64,000 bases of DNA, taken from Paenibacillus oceani (GTDB lineage: Bacteria; Bacillota; Bacilli; Paenibacillales; NBRC-103111). Positions 37,337-47,060 of this stretch are shown piece by piece. The notes below the pieces were generated by a model that saw only the letters and a program-made list of their open reading frames with translations, was not told the DNA's origin and made no database searches. Each line of letters begins with the position of its first letter. Within the stretch, counting starts at the first letter, position 1. Both the position numbers and the translations under genes were made by a program. The stretch spans positions 44,932-108,931 of the forward strand of contig NZ_JACXJA010000038.1 in the NCBI RefSeq assembly GCF_014705615.1, given 5' to 3'.

Positions 37337-38287
37337 GTGCGAGTATATGAAAATATGGACGGCGCTCCGAAAAAACCGACTTTCCGCGATCTCCGCTTAT
37401 GGCAGAAGGAACGGAAAGGAAAAGTGAAAGATTTATCGTATCAGGTTCCGCATGCCGCCTTACTGCCCGCAGAACTCCTTGCTCCGCCGGATCACGGACG
37501 CTTTTTCTGGATCGGACATTCGACATTTTTGCTGCAACTGGGCGGATTGAATATCGTCACCGATCCGGTCTGGGCGTCGCGGATGGGATTCGAGCGGAGA
37601 TTGACGGAACCGGGCATCCCTCTGGCGGATACGCCCCCTATAGATATCGTGCTGCTGTCGCACAGTCATTACGATCATCTGCACATCCCTTCGCTTCGCA
37701 AGCTGAAAGGAAACCCGATGCACCTGGTACCCGAAGGAACCGAAGTGCTGCTTCGGCGCAAAGGATTATCCAACGTCAAACCGTTTGCATGGTGGGACAG
37801 CTGGAAGGCGGGAGCGGTCAGTTTTACGTTCGTGCCGGCCGAGCATTGGACAAGAAGAACGCTGTGGGACATGAACCGGACGCACTGGGGCGGATGGGTG
37901 ATCGAAGCGGAAAGGCGGGATCAGAGTGAAGGAGCGGCCGGTGATCCGGCCAAAACTACGATTTATTTTGCGGGAGATTCCGGATATTTCCGCGGTTTCG
38001 CAGAGATCGGCCGCTGTTTCCGGAACATCGATATCGCCCTTATGCCGATCGGCGCCTACGAACCGGAATGGTTCATGTCGCCGCAGCACGTTACGCCTGA
38101 GGAAGCGGTGCAGGCGTTCCGGGACGTAGGAGCCGATACGTTCGTACCGATGCATTACGGAGCGTTCCGGCTTGCGGACGATACACCCAAGGAAGCGCTG
38201 GACAGGCTGTACGCTTCCTGGAGGTCAAGCGGGTTGCATCCGGACAAGCTGCTCGTACCGAAGCTGGGAGAGCTCGTTCGTGTATAA
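37337..38287 (+). CDS. MBL-fold metal-dependent hydrolase (UlaG / NAPE-PLD-like)
   Basis: A 316-residue metallo-beta-lactamase-fold protein. FWIGHSTFLLQLGGLNIVTD near 57-76, LLSHSHYDHLHIPSL near 105-119 (HxHxDH), IYFAGDSGY near 209-217 and PMHYGAF near 274-280 provide the metal ligands, in the NAPE-PLD/UlaG subgroup that cleaves phosphodiesters or lactones. GTG start at 37337 with GAGG upstream; an ATG at 37355 is an alternative. No signal peptide. Confidence 0.82.
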   Translation: MRVYENMDGAPKKPTFRDLRLWQKERKGKVKDLSYQVPHAALLPAELLAPPDHGRFFWIGHSTFLLQLGGLNIVTDPVWASRMGFERRLTEPGIPLADTPPIDIVLLSHSHYDHLHIPSLRKLKGNPMHLVPEGTEVLLRRKGLSNVKPFAWWDSWKAGAVSFTFVPAEHWTRRTLWDMNRTHWGGWVIEAERRDQSEGAAGDPAKTTIYFAGDSGYFRGFAEIGRCFRNIDIALMPIGAYEPEWFMSPQHVTPEEAVQAFRDVGADTFVPMHYGAFRLADDTPKEALDRLYASWRSSGLHPDKLLVPKLGELVRV

Positions 38288-38310
38288 GATGAGCCGGTCG
38301 CTCCGGGTGT

Positions 38311-39051
38311 TCAAGGGACCTGCTTGCGCGGGGCGGTCATCTTTTTGACGGCTTGATCTTTAGGAATCCGGTCCTTTTGGGAATCCGCCAGTACCGTTTC
38401 TTCCAGAGCAGGAGTTTCCGCAGCTTGCTCGATCGGGGCAATGCTCGCTTGAACGGGGCTTTCCTCGGAAAGCTGCCGGACGGCCTGTTCTTTTTTTTTC
38501 TGCCGCTTTTTTAACCAAGCCCAGCCGATGGCGAGTACGACGGCGATCCCGAGAAATACGTAAGTGAGGTAGCTGTTGATCAGCTGTTCCGCCGCTTTGC
38601 CGTAATAATAAAACAGGACGCCGACGATATAAAACTTGGCGGCTCGCCCGATTGCGGCAAAGGCCAGCAGGCGCCAAATCGAAAAATGGAGGGCGCCGGA
38701 CAAAATCGTAAACACTTTGAACGGAATCGGCGTAAAGGAGCCGATCAGAATCGCGGCTTCGCCGTTTTTCTTGAACATGACGGTCGCTTTTTCGACCCAT
38801 TCCTTTTTGACGAGTTTGGTCAGCACCGATTTGCCCAGCAATCTGCCGATCAAATACCCGATCGGGGTTCCGAGCAGACAGGCGATATAACCGACGGTCG
38901 CAAGCCATAGTGCGGAGGAAGGGTTCAATATGCTTAAGGAGACCTGGAGAAAAAACGCGGGGATCGGGAAAATGATCGCATCGATAAACGAATGGATGAA
39001 CATTCCCCATATTCCGAAAGTCGATAAAAATTCAGTAATTCCATGCAGCAT
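38311..39051 (-). CDS. DedA/VTT-domain membrane protein (YqaA-like)
   Basis: A 246-residue protein. Residues 1-195 carry the VTT/SNARE-associated domain: GMFIHSFIDAIIFPIPAFF, then GTPIGYLIGRLLGKS, then a re-entrant IGSFTPIPFKVFTILSGALH and IGRAAKFYIVGVL. A Lys-rich segment and an acidic, Ala/Glu/Pro-rich tail of about 50 residues form the cytoplasmic end. Such proteins are implicated in lipid flipping and membrane potential maintenance. ATG 39051 after GGGAGAC. Upstream, two TACAAT boxes on the minus strand near 39145-39170 may serve as -10 elements. Confidence 0.82.
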   Translation of the reverse strand: MLHGITEFLSTFGIWGMFIHSFIDAIIFPIPAFFLQVSLSILNPSSALWLATVGYIACLLGTPIGYLIGRLLGKSVLTKLVKKEWVEKATVMFKKNGEAAILIGSFTPIPFKVFTILSGALHFSIWRLLAFAAIGRAAKFYIVGVLFYYYGKAAEQLINSYLTYVFLGIAVVLAIGWAWLKKRQKKKEQAVRQLSEESPVQASIAPIEQAAETPALEETVLADSQKDRIPKDQAVKKMTAPRKQVP

Positions 39052-39290
39052 AAAGTAGTCTCCCATACTTTGAGTATCCAAACTCTATCATACGATAACG
39101 CTGGTCTGAACAAAAGAAGGCGTTCATTTTTTTGCCGATTCTATAGATTGTACTGTACTTATTGTACTATAGTTCTCCAGTAACGAAACCGACTTTTGAC
39201 GAGACGAAACCTGGACTTTAGTCGATACATCACCCGGACCTGTAACTGCAGGCAATGTGAATATCCGCTCCGCGGCCTGTTTCATCGGTA

Positions 39291-39335
39291 ACAAAAGACA
39301 CCGCCCTATACTTCTACGTTGGGCGGTGTCTTTTG
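39291..39335 (-). terminator. Strong bidirectional terminator after helD
   Basis: AAAAGACACCGCCC and GGGCGGTGTCTTTT form a 14-bp perfect stem with A- and T-runs on both sides, just past the helD stop. The rest of 39052-39372 shows no gene. Confidence 0.9.
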
Positions 39336-39372
39336 TTTCATATCATTTGTAAAAATGTGTGCAGACGTTTCC

Positions 39373-41565
39373 TTATACAGGCGAATATTTCGAATATTCA
39401 TCGTCCATGCCGGCAATCAGCGGGGTCGCTTCCCCGGCGTGCAGCACCCACAACTCGTGGAGCGCGCGCGTGCAGCCCACATAAAGCAGTTTGGCATCGT
39501 GCTCGTTGCCGCCGTAATGCGCCGCATCCGCATCGATCAGAATAACGGCGTCGAATTCGAGTCCTTTGGCAAGATATACCGGGACGACGGATAAGCCGCC
39601 TTCATACTTGTTCCGCTGCGAATCAATCAGTGTGGCCGAGATGTCCTCGCGAAGCAGCATCGTATGCACGTCCTTGCATTCGGCCTCGGTTCGGCCGATC
39701 ACCGCCACGGTCGAGGCGGTTCCGCTCATCAGCTTGCGGACGGCGCGTACGATCGTTGAATTCCGGGCTTCCGGCGCATGCCGCAGCACCTTTACCTTCT
39801 CGCCGCTGCGGAATACCGGGACCGCCTGCATAGCGTTCGGGATGCCGCCGGCCAGGACGAGGTTGGCGAAGCGGATAATTTCCATCGTCGACCGGTAGCT
39901 TCGCTCGAGCGTGTAGTAGCCGCTTGCGCCGGAGTCGAACAAGCTGACGAACTCTTTCCAGGAACGGATGCCTTTGTAAGCGTGTATCCCTTGGGACAGA
40001 TCGCCGAGTATCGTAAAGGAGCCATTACGGACATACCGGTTCAGCACGGCAACCTGGAGGGGCGAGAAGTCCTGCGCTTCGTCGACGACGACGTGGTCGA
40101 AGGTGCGGTTTCCATCGATGCCGTACAGCCGCTCGCTGATGTACAGCATCGGGGCGAGATCCTCCGGAAATACCCGGCGGCTCCGGTACGCGCGCTCGGA
40201 TTCGTCGGCCACCGCCGCCGGGATATCCAGACCGGGGAGGTTCCGGCGAACCGTTTTGTCGGCGGATTTGCCGGAGCCGGAGGAGCCGGATTTGTCGGAG
40301 CCAGGCTGCAGGAACAGCGACCGGTAAAACGTAAAGACGGTGTCGTCCGGCCACAGCTTCAAGTACGTCTTCAGCTTTTGCGAACCCTTTTTCTTACGGT
40401 CCTTGCGCACGTTCGGGTCGCGAGTCTCGTTCAGCTCCATCTCGAGCCAGCGCTTGATCCGGCCTTCGAGCCGTTCCTTCCGTTTCATAAGCGGATAATG
40501 CTTATATTCCTCGAAAAACCATTCCTTGATCTTCGCCCTGGGCAGCCTGGCCCCCGGCCACGGGTCGAAATCTCCGTCCGGCACGAAGCCGGTCTCGAAT
40601 TCGTCCAGAGCGGCGCCGATCGCGTGCATGAAGCGGACCGATCCCTTGAACCGGCCCGGCGCTTCGTCGTTTAATTCGAGTTTGTCGCCGCCGTAAGCGA
40701 ACCAGCGTTCCAGCCGTTTGGCTTCGTCCGCCAGCGACAGCCGGTCGTCGAGCGTCTCGAGCGCCCAATCCTCGAACGTCGTCTGCTGGATATGTCCGAC
40801 TCCGAGTTCCGGAAGAACCGAGGATATATAGTCCAGGAACATCCGGTTGGGCGCCAAAATAATCATGCGTTCCGCGCGGATCTGATCGCGGTATTGATAC
40901 AGCAAATAAGCCAGCCGGTGAAGCGCGACGGTCGTTTTGCCGCTGCCGGCGACTCCCTGGATAATAAGCGCCGTATTTTTGACGGAGCGGATAATCTGGT
41001 CCTGTTCCGCCTGGATCGTGGAGACGATATCCCGCAGCTTGTTGTCCTTGTTCTCGCCGAGCCGGTACAATAAAAACTCGTCGGTGACGGCAGGATTGTC
41101 GCTGCTGCGGTCGTACGTGTCGACAACCCGCTGCAAAATTTGTTTGCGGATCACCAGATTTCGCTTCAAATAAACAAGCCCTTCGATCAGGCCGTCCGGC
41201 GCCTCGTACGAGGCGTTTCCTTCGCCGCCGTTAAACGAATAAAAGAGGCTCGCCACCGGTGCACGCCAGTCGACGACCAGCGGCTGACCGGACTTGTCGT
41301 CCTCCATCCCGAGCTTTCCGATATACAGGGGACGGACATCCTGCTCCTTTTCCTCCTGAAAGTCGAGCCTGCCGAAGTAAGGTTCGTCCGATGCGCCCGA
41401 CATCGCTCTAATTTTGTCCTGCCGGATCGCGTCCAGAATCTGTTCGTTCACATCGTCGCCGGCATACCTCGGGACCGACTGAAGAGCCTGCAGTCTGCGA
41501 CTGATCATGCTTGAGGCTTGCTCCAGCTTATCCAATTCCTCTTGATAGGCACTTTGAATATCCAA
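39373..41565 (-). CDS. helD: HelD-like RNA polymerase recycling motor (UvrD-like helicase)
   Basis: A 730-residue superfamily-1 helicase. An N-terminal coiled coil (DIQSAYQEELDKLEQASSMI) like the HelD arm that enters RNA polymerase is followed by LVVDWRAPVASLFYSF, Walker A GVAGSGKTTVALHR near 203-216, VVDEAQDFSPLQVAVL near 495-510, the GDLSQGIHAYKGIRSW motif and LYVGCTRALHELWVLH near 700. Family members use ATP to free stalled RNA polymerase. I set the start at TTG 41565, 7 bases after GGAGGT; a TTG at 41580 would lie on that site. Confidence 0.88.
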   Translation of the reverse strand: MDIQSAYQEELDKLEQASSMISRRLQALQSVPRYAGDDVNEQILDAIRQDKIRAMSGASDEPYFGRLDFQEEKEQDVRPLYIGKLGMEDDKSGQPLVVDWRAPVASLFYSFNGGEGNASYEAPDGLIEGLVYLKRNLVIRKQILQRVVDTYDRSSDNPAVTDEFLLYRLGENKDNKLRDIVSTIQAEQDQIIRSVKNTALIIQGVAGSGKTTVALHRLAYLLYQYRDQIRAERMIILAPNRMFLDYISSVLPELGVGHIQQTTFEDWALETLDDRLSLADEAKRLERWFAYGGDKLELNDEAPGRFKGSVRFMHAIGAALDEFETGFVPDGDFDPWPGARLPRAKIKEWFFEEYKHYPLMKRKERLEGRIKRWLEMELNETRDPNVRKDRKKKGSQKLKTYLKLWPDDTVFTFYRSLFLQPGSDKSGSSGSGKSADKTVRRNLPGLDIPAAVADESERAYRSRRVFPEDLAPMLYISERLYGIDGNRTFDHVVVDEAQDFSPLQVAVLNRYVRNGSFTILGDLSQGIHAYKGIRSWKEFVSLFDSGASGYYTLERSYRSTMEIIRFANLVLAGGIPNAMQAVPVFRSGEKVKVLRHAPEARNSTIVRAVRKLMSGTASTVAVIGRTEAECKDVHTMLLREDISATLIDSQRNKYEGGLSVVPVYLAKGLEFDAVILIDADAAHYGGNEHDAKLLYVGCTRALHELWVLHAGEATPLIAGMDDEYSKYSPV

Positions 41566-41793
41566 TTCAGTTACCTCCAACTTTGGTTTGCGTTCTTGAA
41601 AAAATAGAACTTCATACTACCACATCGCCGGACAAAAAGAAAATCCGGATTCGGTTATAACGATTCTTTCCGGCAATCATCCGGGCTCGGCAGGACTGCA
41701 GCTCTTAAAATCGTTTCCTATATTAATGAAGGGGCTGTGCGCCGCCATCCCGTGAACTTCCGGTGAAAACGGCCGCTTCTGCGGAAAAAAAGG

Positions 41794-41822
41794 CAGACAA
41801 CCCGCTCCGGTTCGGCTACAAT
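41794..41822 (+). promoter_or_regulatory. Predicted promoter of the isomerase-rpiR genes
   Basis: CAGACA, a 17-base spacer and TACAAT (41817-41822), 54 bases before the ATG. The -35 matches four of six positions. Confidence 0.4.
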
Positions 41823-41875
41823 GGATGGGTAGATTGAAAATAGGGGTAAATTTTATTAATCGGAGGGAATCCAAC

Positions 41876-42739
41876 ATGAAAATCGGATTAAGCACTTATA
41901 GCTTGGCAAGAGCGATCTCGGCAGGAGAAATGGACGTATTGGGCGCGATTCAATGGATCGCCGATAACGGAGGACAGCACGTGGAGATCGTGCCGGTCGG
42001 ATTTACGCTGGAGAACAATTCCGAGCTGATCGACGCGATCGTGAACAAGGCGGCGGAAGTCGGCATCGACATATCCAACTACGCGATCGGCGCCAAATTC
42101 GTTGATTTGGACGAAGCCGGCTACCGTGCGGAGATCGAGCGCGTGAAGAAGCATGTCGATATCGCGGCACGGCTCGGCGTCAAGCGGATGCGTCATGACG
42201 TAGCGTCGCGTCCGATTCCGGAGACGGGCACGGCGAAGTTTGAAGCCGATTTCGACACGATCGTCAAAGCATCCATCGAAATCGCGGACTATGCGAACCA
42301 GTTCGGCATCGTTACCAGCATCGAAAACCACGGGTTTTTCGTACAAGCGACGGAACGCGTTCACCGGATTATCGAAGCGGTCAACCGTCCAAACTTCCGT
42401 CATACGATCGATATCGGCAACTTCCTGTGCGTCGACGAAGATCCGGTTGCGGCGGTCAAGAAAAGCCTGCCTTACGCTTCGATGGTTCATTTCAAAGACT
42501 TTTACGTCCGTCCGTCGTATCGCAATCCGGGTGAAGGCTGGTTCCGCTCCACAAGCGGCAACTACTTGCGCGGCGCGGTCGTCGGCCAAGGCGATATCGA
42601 CATCTATGAAGTGGTCCGCCTCGTGAAAGAGTCCGGCTACGACGGATACATCTCGATCGAATTCGAAGGCAAAGAGGAGTGCAAGTGGGGGGCCAAGGCA
42701 GCGATGGACAACACGTTCCGCATCTGGAACGAAGTATAA
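41876..42739 (+). CDS. Sugar phosphate isomerase/epimerase (xylose isomerase-like TIM barrel)
   Basis: A 287-residue AP-endonuclease-2/IolE-like barrel. The metal site residues sit in TSIENHGFF near 141-149, HTIDIGNFLCVDE near 172-184, VHFKDFYVRP near 201-210 and YISIEFEGKEE near 262-272. Likely a sugar or inositol-derivative isomerase, epimerase or dehydratase. CGGAGGG precedes ATG 41876. It pairs with the RpiR regulator 27 bases downstream; no kinase or transporter is adjacent. Confidence 0.85.
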   Translation: MKIGLSTYSLARAISAGEMDVLGAIQWIADNGGQHVEIVPVGFTLENNSELIDAIVNKAAEVGIDISNYAIGAKFVDLDEAGYRAEIERVKKHVDIAARLGVKRMRHDVASRPIPETGTAKFEADFDTIVKASIEIADYANQFGIVTSIENHGFFVQATERVHRIIEAVNRPNFRHTIDIGNFLCVDEDPVAAVKKSLPYASMVHFKDFYVRPSYRNPGEGWFRSTSGNYLRGAVVGQGDIDIYEVVRLVKESGYDGYISIEFEGKEECKWGAKAAMDNTFRIWNEV

Positions 42740-42766
42740 GCCGCGCGGGCAGCCTTGCCTGAATCT

Positions 42767-43633
42767 ATGAAACATACCAAAATACCCGATTTGAACAATA
42801 CGTTGTTAAAAATATCAAGCGTGTATTCCTCCCTGACGAAGTCGGAGCAAAAAGTGGCCGACGTCGTCATGAAGGAGCCGGAAGCGGCCGTCTTTTTCAC
42901 GATAACCGATCTGTCGGAGAAGGCGAACGTGGGAGAAACCTCGGTAATCCGGTTTTGCCGGAAGCTCGGGTTTCGCGGCTATCAGGAGTTTAAGCTGTCC
43001 GTCGCCCAAAACTTGTCGACGCCTTCCCAGAATATCCACGGAGATATTGAAGACGACGACGAGATGAGCATCATCGTCAAGAAGATTAGCGCGATTAACG
43101 TGCAAAATATTCATAATACGACGACGCTGCTGGACGAGGACAGCTTGCGGCAGGCGATCGCGATTCTGCGCGAGGCAAGGAAGCTGTATTTCTTCGGCGT
43201 GGGTTCCTCCGGGATCACCGCGATCGACGCAAAGCACAGGTTCATGCGGATCGGATACGAATGCGCGGCCGAGAACGATGCGCATATTATCGCGATGAAC
43301 GCAGCGTTGACGAAGCCCGGCGATGTCGTGATCGGCATCTCCACCTCCGGCAGCACCAAAGATTTGGTCGATGCGATGGAAATCGCGAAGGGGCGCGGCG
43401 CAAATATCATTTGCCTGACGAGCCACGCCCGTTCGCCGATCACCCATTTTGCGGACGTGGTGCTGCTGACCGCATCCAAAGAAAGCCCGCTCCAAGGCGG
43501 CTCGTTCTCCTCGAAGCTGTCGCAGATCCATGCGCTGGACGTGCTCTGCACGGCGCTTGCGATCGGTCATAAGGAGCGGACGTATGAGTCGCTGGAGCGG
43601 ACGGCCAAGGCCGTTTTGAATAAGCTGTACTAG
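42767..43633 (+). CDS. MurR/RpiR family transcriptional regulator
   Basis: A 288-residue regulator: an N-terminal helix-turn-helix (SSLTKSEQKVADVVMKEPEA, VGETSVIRFCRKLGFRGYQE), then a C-terminal SIS sugar-phosphate-binding domain with YFFGVGSSGITAIDA near 143-157 and GISTSGSTKDLVD near 188-200. The effector is probably a phosphosugar linked to the isomerase upstream. ATG 42767 is chosen; a TTG at 42755 is possible and neither has a strong ribosome binding site. Confidence 0.88.
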   Translation: MKHTKIPDLNNTLLKISSVYSSLTKSEQKVADVVMKEPEAAVFFTITDLSEKANVGETSVIRFCRKLGFRGYQEFKLSVAQNLSTPSQNIHGDIEDDDEMSIIVKKISAINVQNIHNTTTLLDEDSLRQAIAILREARKLYFFGVGSSGITAIDAKHRFMRIGYECAAENDAHIIAMNAALTKPGDVVIGISTSGSTKDLVDAMEIAKGRGANIICLTSHARSPITHFADVVLLTASKESPLQGGSFSSKLSQIHALDVLCTALAIGHKERTYESLERTAKAVLNKLY

Positions 43634-43681
43634 GTGGCAGGCGGTTTTAACGCACTGCATCAGCCTGCATAAGCGAATTTG

Positions 43682-43710
43682 AAGGACGGGGATTTTTTCC
43701 CGTCCTTTTT
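43682..43710 (+). terminator. Terminator after the rpiR-type gene
   Basis: AAGGACGGG, loop GATTTTTT, CCCGTCCTT, then Ts: a nine-pair stem. Confidence 0.85.
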
Positions 43711-43805
43711 GCCGTTTCAGGAAAGCCGGACTACCGCCAGCCGGGTATGAGAACCCGTTATCTGATCAAACTAATGGAAACGGTTTTACCCGATGGAGGA
43801 GGTCC

Positions 43806-45029
43806 ATGATGAGTCGCCGGCATATGCAGGATAGACTGAGATTACGACAAGTGGAGCCGAGACACGGCGAGCAGTTTAACGATTTGCTCCGTTACGTGTT
43901 CCAGGTGACCGACCGCGATTTGCAGACATTCGGATGGGAAAACCGGGAGATTGCGCAGTCGAAGTTGCCGATTCTCCGGCATGCGGACGTGCTCGGCTGG
44001 TTCGACGGGGACAAGCTGATCTCGCAGCTGGCCGTATACCCGTTTCAGGTGAACGTGTTCGGCCATATATACGAGATGGGCGGATTGACCGGGGTCGGGA
44101 CGTATCCCGAATACGCCAACCGGGGGCTGATGAACAAGCTGATGCTCCATGCGCTGAGCCATATGCGCGACCGGAAACAGTCGATTTCCTATTTGTACCC
44201 GTATTCGATCCCTTATTACCGGCGCAAGGGCTGGGAGATCATCTCGGACAAGCTGACCTTCGAGGTTCAGGACACCCAGCTGCCGAAGCTGAGAAGCGTT
44301 CCGGGCAATGTGGAGCGGGCGGCGATTGAACATCCGGACATCAAGACCATCTACGATCATTTTGCACTGCAGACTCACGGGGCGATGCTGCGCAACGAGC
44401 TGGCCTGGGAAGAGTATTTGCGCTGGGATTTGGACGATATGACCGCGGCGATCTACTTCGACGGTGACGACCAGCCGACCGGTTATTTGTTGTATTGGGT
44501 GGCGGAGGAAGTGTTTTATATAAAGGAAATGATTTTCCTGAACGAAGAGGCGAGGACGGGGCTTTGGAACTTTATAAGCGCTCATTTCTCAATGATTACT
44601 CGTGTGAAGGGAAGCATTTTCAAGGATGAGCCGCTCGCCTTTTTGCTGGACGACGGGGATATCAAGGAGACGATTGCTCCTTATTACATGGCGCGGATCG
44701 TCGATATCCGGATGTTCGTCGAGCAGTACCCGTTTCAGTTTCAGGAGAGGGACAGCACGCTTGTGTTCAAGCTGCACGACCCGATGCTGGAATGGAACCA
44801 GGGAACGTTTATGCTGACGGTCGATTGCTCAGGTAAAGGACGGCTGGATGAAGGAGGGACGAATCCGTCCGCCTCGTTCGACATCCCGACACTGACGACG
44901 ATGCTGATGGGGTACAAGCGGCCTGCTTATTTGTCGAAAATCGGGCGGTTCCAATCGGATCAGGCGAGCGTTCATCTGCTGGAAAGGCTGATTATCCGGG
45001 AACGTCCATACTTTTCCGATTATTTTTGA
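43806..45029 (+). CDS. Eis-like GNAT acetyltransferase
   Basis: A 407-residue GNAT-family protein of the Eis type. The N-terminal acetyltransferase domain has MGGLTGVGTYPEYANRGLMN near 93-112 (the acetyl-CoA loop R/Q-x-x-G/A pattern) and SYLYPYSIPYYRRKGWE near 126-142. A second GNAT-like domain and a sterol-carrier-like C-terminal domain follow. Eis proteins acetylate amines of aminoglycosides or protein lysines; the substrate here is unknown. Start ATGATG at 43806 after GGAGGAGG. Confidence 0.83.
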   Translation: MMSRRHMQDRLRLRQVEPRHGEQFNDLLRYVFQVTDRDLQTFGWENREIAQSKLPILRHADVLGWFDGDKLISQLAVYPFQVNVFGHIYEMGGLTGVGTYPEYANRGLMNKLMLHALSHMRDRKQSISYLYPYSIPYYRRKGWEIISDKLTFEVQDTQLPKLRSVPGNVERAAIEHPDIKTIYDHFALQTHGAMLRNELAWEEYLRWDLDDMTAAIYFDGDDQPTGYLLYWVAEEVFYIKEMIFLNEEARTGLWNFISAHFSMITRVKGSIFKDEPLAFLLDDGDIKETIAPYYMARIVDIRMFVEQYPFQFQERDSTLVFKLHDPMLEWNQGTFMLTVDCSGKGRLDEGGTNPSASFDIPTLTTMLMGYKRPAYLSKIGRFQSDQASVHLLERLIIRERPYFSDYF

Positions 45030-45064
45030 GAAATTTCCGAATCGGCATCACGCCGCCACGAATA

Positions 45065-45086
45065 CGCCGGAGCTTGCTCCGGTTAT
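45065..45086. terminator. Weak bidirectional terminator between convergent genes
   Basis: CCGGAGC/GCTCCGG hairpin with only a short T-rich tail, between the acetyltransferase and the araC-type gene. Confidence 0.4.
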
Positions 45087-45115
45087 TTGCGTTGACTGAA
45101 CCGGCGTACAACTCC

Positions 45116-46009
45116 TTACATCCGGTGATGTCCCGCTCTCACAGCCTCCCGGTATTCGCTCGCCGTCTGCCCCTTAATATCGCGGAAGACACGGGCGAAG
45201 GTGCGAAACGAGTCGAAGCCGACCGAAGCGGCAATATCCGTAATGCTCATATTCGTATGGAGCAGCATCGTAACGGCGCTTTCGATACGAAGCTGGCGGA
45301 CATATTCGAGAAACCCTTTGCCCGTATGCTCCTTGAACGAACGGCTGATGTGAGGCGCGCTCTGGCGGAAAGTCGAGGCCAGCTCTTCGAGCGTCAACCT
45401 CTCCGTGTAATGCATATGAACGTATTGCAGGATCGGAGACAGCTTTACTTTCTCCGTCTCGCTTCCGGAACCGGCAATCCGCTGGCCCGAGCTTTCCCGG
45501 ACGAATAAGAGCAAAGCTTCGCTCAGCTTCAGCCGGATCATGTGACGCCGTCCGGGATAGTCCGGCTTGCCGTATTCCTCCAGGAGCTGCTCCATCGTAG
45601 TGCGCATCCGTTCGGCCGAAGAGCCGTCAAAATCGACGAACGACGGCGAGGAGATTCCGATTCCGTATACGAGTCTGGAAAATTCGGGGTCCTCATGGAC
45701 GCCGAACAAGATCGGCATATCGAACATGCAGCGGTATTTCGTAAAAGTCCGGTCCGAGTCGCTGTCCAGCTTGTGCATATGGTTGGGAAGCAGAAACGAA
45801 GCGGTGCCCGGACGAATCCGGTGCTCAACGCCATTGATCGACTCGGCGCCCGAGCCCTCCACGAAAAAAGACAATTCTGCGAAATCGTGATGGTGCAGGT
45901 GCGAATGGGCGACGGAACCGACGTTGATAAAAAACCTCTGCTGGCCGTCCGGAGTCATCGCAAGCCCGCCGATATGGTCCTGATATTCGGGAAGGATCGT
46001 CTTTCTCAT
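45116..46009 (-). CDS. AraC family transcriptional regulator
   Basis: A 297-residue regulator: an N-terminal cupin sensor (SHLHHHDFAELSFFVEGSG near 36-54, PNHMHKLDSD) and a C-terminal double helix-turn-helix (LTLEELASTFRQSAPHISRSFK near 204-225; SITDIAASVGFDSFRTFARVF near 252-272). It is divergent from the M55 peptidase gene and is its probable regulator; the ligand may be a small sugar or amino compound. The 170-base divergent gap contains GTCACGTGAC, a 10-bp perfect palindrome at 46036-46045. Confidence 0.9.
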   Translation of the reverse strand: MRKTILPEYQDHIGGLAMTPDGQQRFFINVGSVAHSHLHHHDFAELSFFVEGSGAESINGVEHRIRPGTASFLLPNHMHKLDSDSDRTFTKYRCMFDMPILFGVHEDPEFSRLVYGIGISSPSFVDFDGSSAERMRTTMEQLLEEYGKPDYPGRRHMIRLKLSEALLLFVRESSGQRIAGSGSETEKVKLSPILQYVHMHYTERLTLEELASTFRQSAPHISRSFKEHTGKGFLEYVRQLRIESAVTMLLHTNMSITDIAASVGFDSFRTFARVFRDIKGQTASEYREAVRAGHHRM

Positions 46010-46035
46010 GATGGCGCCTCCATAGGTTAAAAAGT

Positions 46036-46045
46036 GTCACGTGAC
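46036..46045. promoter_or_regulatory. Palindrome in the divergent araC/M55 region
   Basis: GTCACGTGAC, a perfect 10-bp palindrome 27 bases upstream of the araC-type start. Candidate operator; binding protein unknown. Confidence 0.3.
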
Positions 46046-46179
46046 GGTGACGATTCTGTCATACGTCCTTTCAAGTTCTATTATATATTTACTTTGAAAA
46101 AAGGAAAGCGATTGCCTGAGACGACATTCGGTCGAAGCAAGGGTGCCGAATGGCGGCTCTGCGGATGGGGTGAACCGGT

Positions 46180-47004
46180 ATGAAGATGATCATCATGACC
46201 GACATGGAAGGCGTAGCGGGAATTGTGAATCATGACCATTGGGTCGTCCCGGGGGGAACGTATTACGAGGACGGCAAGAAGCTGCTCACACTGGAGACGA
46301 ACGCCGCCATCGAAGGGTTCGCCGCGGGCGGAGCGACCGAATTTCTCGTCGTGGACGGACACGGCTACGGCGGAATCAATCATCTGCTGCTCGACCCGAG
46401 AGCCCAGTATATGCGGGGGCCGTACCACGGCAATTACTTCTCGATGCTGGATTCTTCCTTTGACGCAATCGCCTGGATCGGGCAGCATGCCAAGGCGGGA
46501 ACGCCCTTCGCGCAGATGGCCCATACCGGCTGGTTCAACGTCATCGACTACCGGATCAATGACGTATCGGTCGGAGAATTCGGCCAGCTTGCGATGTGCG
46601 GAGCTACGCTCGGCATCCGTTCGATCTTTGGTGCGGGCGACGAAGCGTTTGCGGCGGAGGCGTCGGCACTCGTCGGCGGGATCGAGACCGTATCGGTCAA
46701 GCGGGGGCTCATGCCGGGCAACGGCGACGAATTTAATACCGAGGGGTACAAAGAACGCAACAACGGGGCAATACACGTCCATCCCGTAATCGCCCGTGAC
46801 CGGATTCGTGCCGGAGCTGAACGGGCGGCACGCCGATTTCTGGAAGATCCCGAGCAGTTTGCCATGCTGCGAGTGGAGCCTCCGTACCGGCGGGAGATCC
46901 GGTTTCGCAGCGATGGTATGAAGGCGGCCTACACGCTGCGCGACGAGCATCCGGCCAGCTTGATCAAACTGCTCGGCGGGAAATCTATGGGTCTGGACAG
47001 CTGA
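46180..47004 (+). CDS. M55 family D-aminopeptidase (DppA-like)
   Basis: A 274-residue zinc peptidase of the DppA family. MIIMTDMEGVAG near 3-14, VVDGHGYGG near 57-65, HTGWFNVIDYRINDVSVGEF near 115-134 and the SVKRG segment near 171 match the family, whose Asp/Glu/His residues bind zinc. DppA hydrolyses D-Ala-containing dipeptides; the relatives here may act on other D-amino acid peptides. There are 56 bases to the DegT gene downstream. Confidence 0.85.
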   Translation: MKMIIMTDMEGVAGIVNHDHWVVPGGTYYEDGKKLLTLETNAAIEGFAAGGATEFLVVDGHGYGGINHLLLDPRAQYMRGPYHGNYFSMLDSSFDAIAWIGQHAKAGTPFAQMAHTGWFNVIDYRINDVSVGEFGQLAMCGATLGIRSIFGAGDEAFAAEASALVGGIETVSVKRGLMPGNGDEFNTEGYKERNNGAIHVHPVIARDRIRAGAERAARRFLEDPEQFAMLRVEPPYRREIRFRSDGMKAAYTLRDEHPASLIKLLGGKSMGLDS

Positions 47005-47060
47005 AAAGGGTTTGATTGTGTTTGTGAAGCTTTCACTACATGATAAGGAGTGTTTATACA

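Noticed and set aside
43774..43790. cre-like sequence upstream of the Eis-like gene (TGGAAACGGTTTTACC)
   Set aside because: Two mismatches to the consensus, no adjacent promoter I could define and no sugar-related gene downstream.
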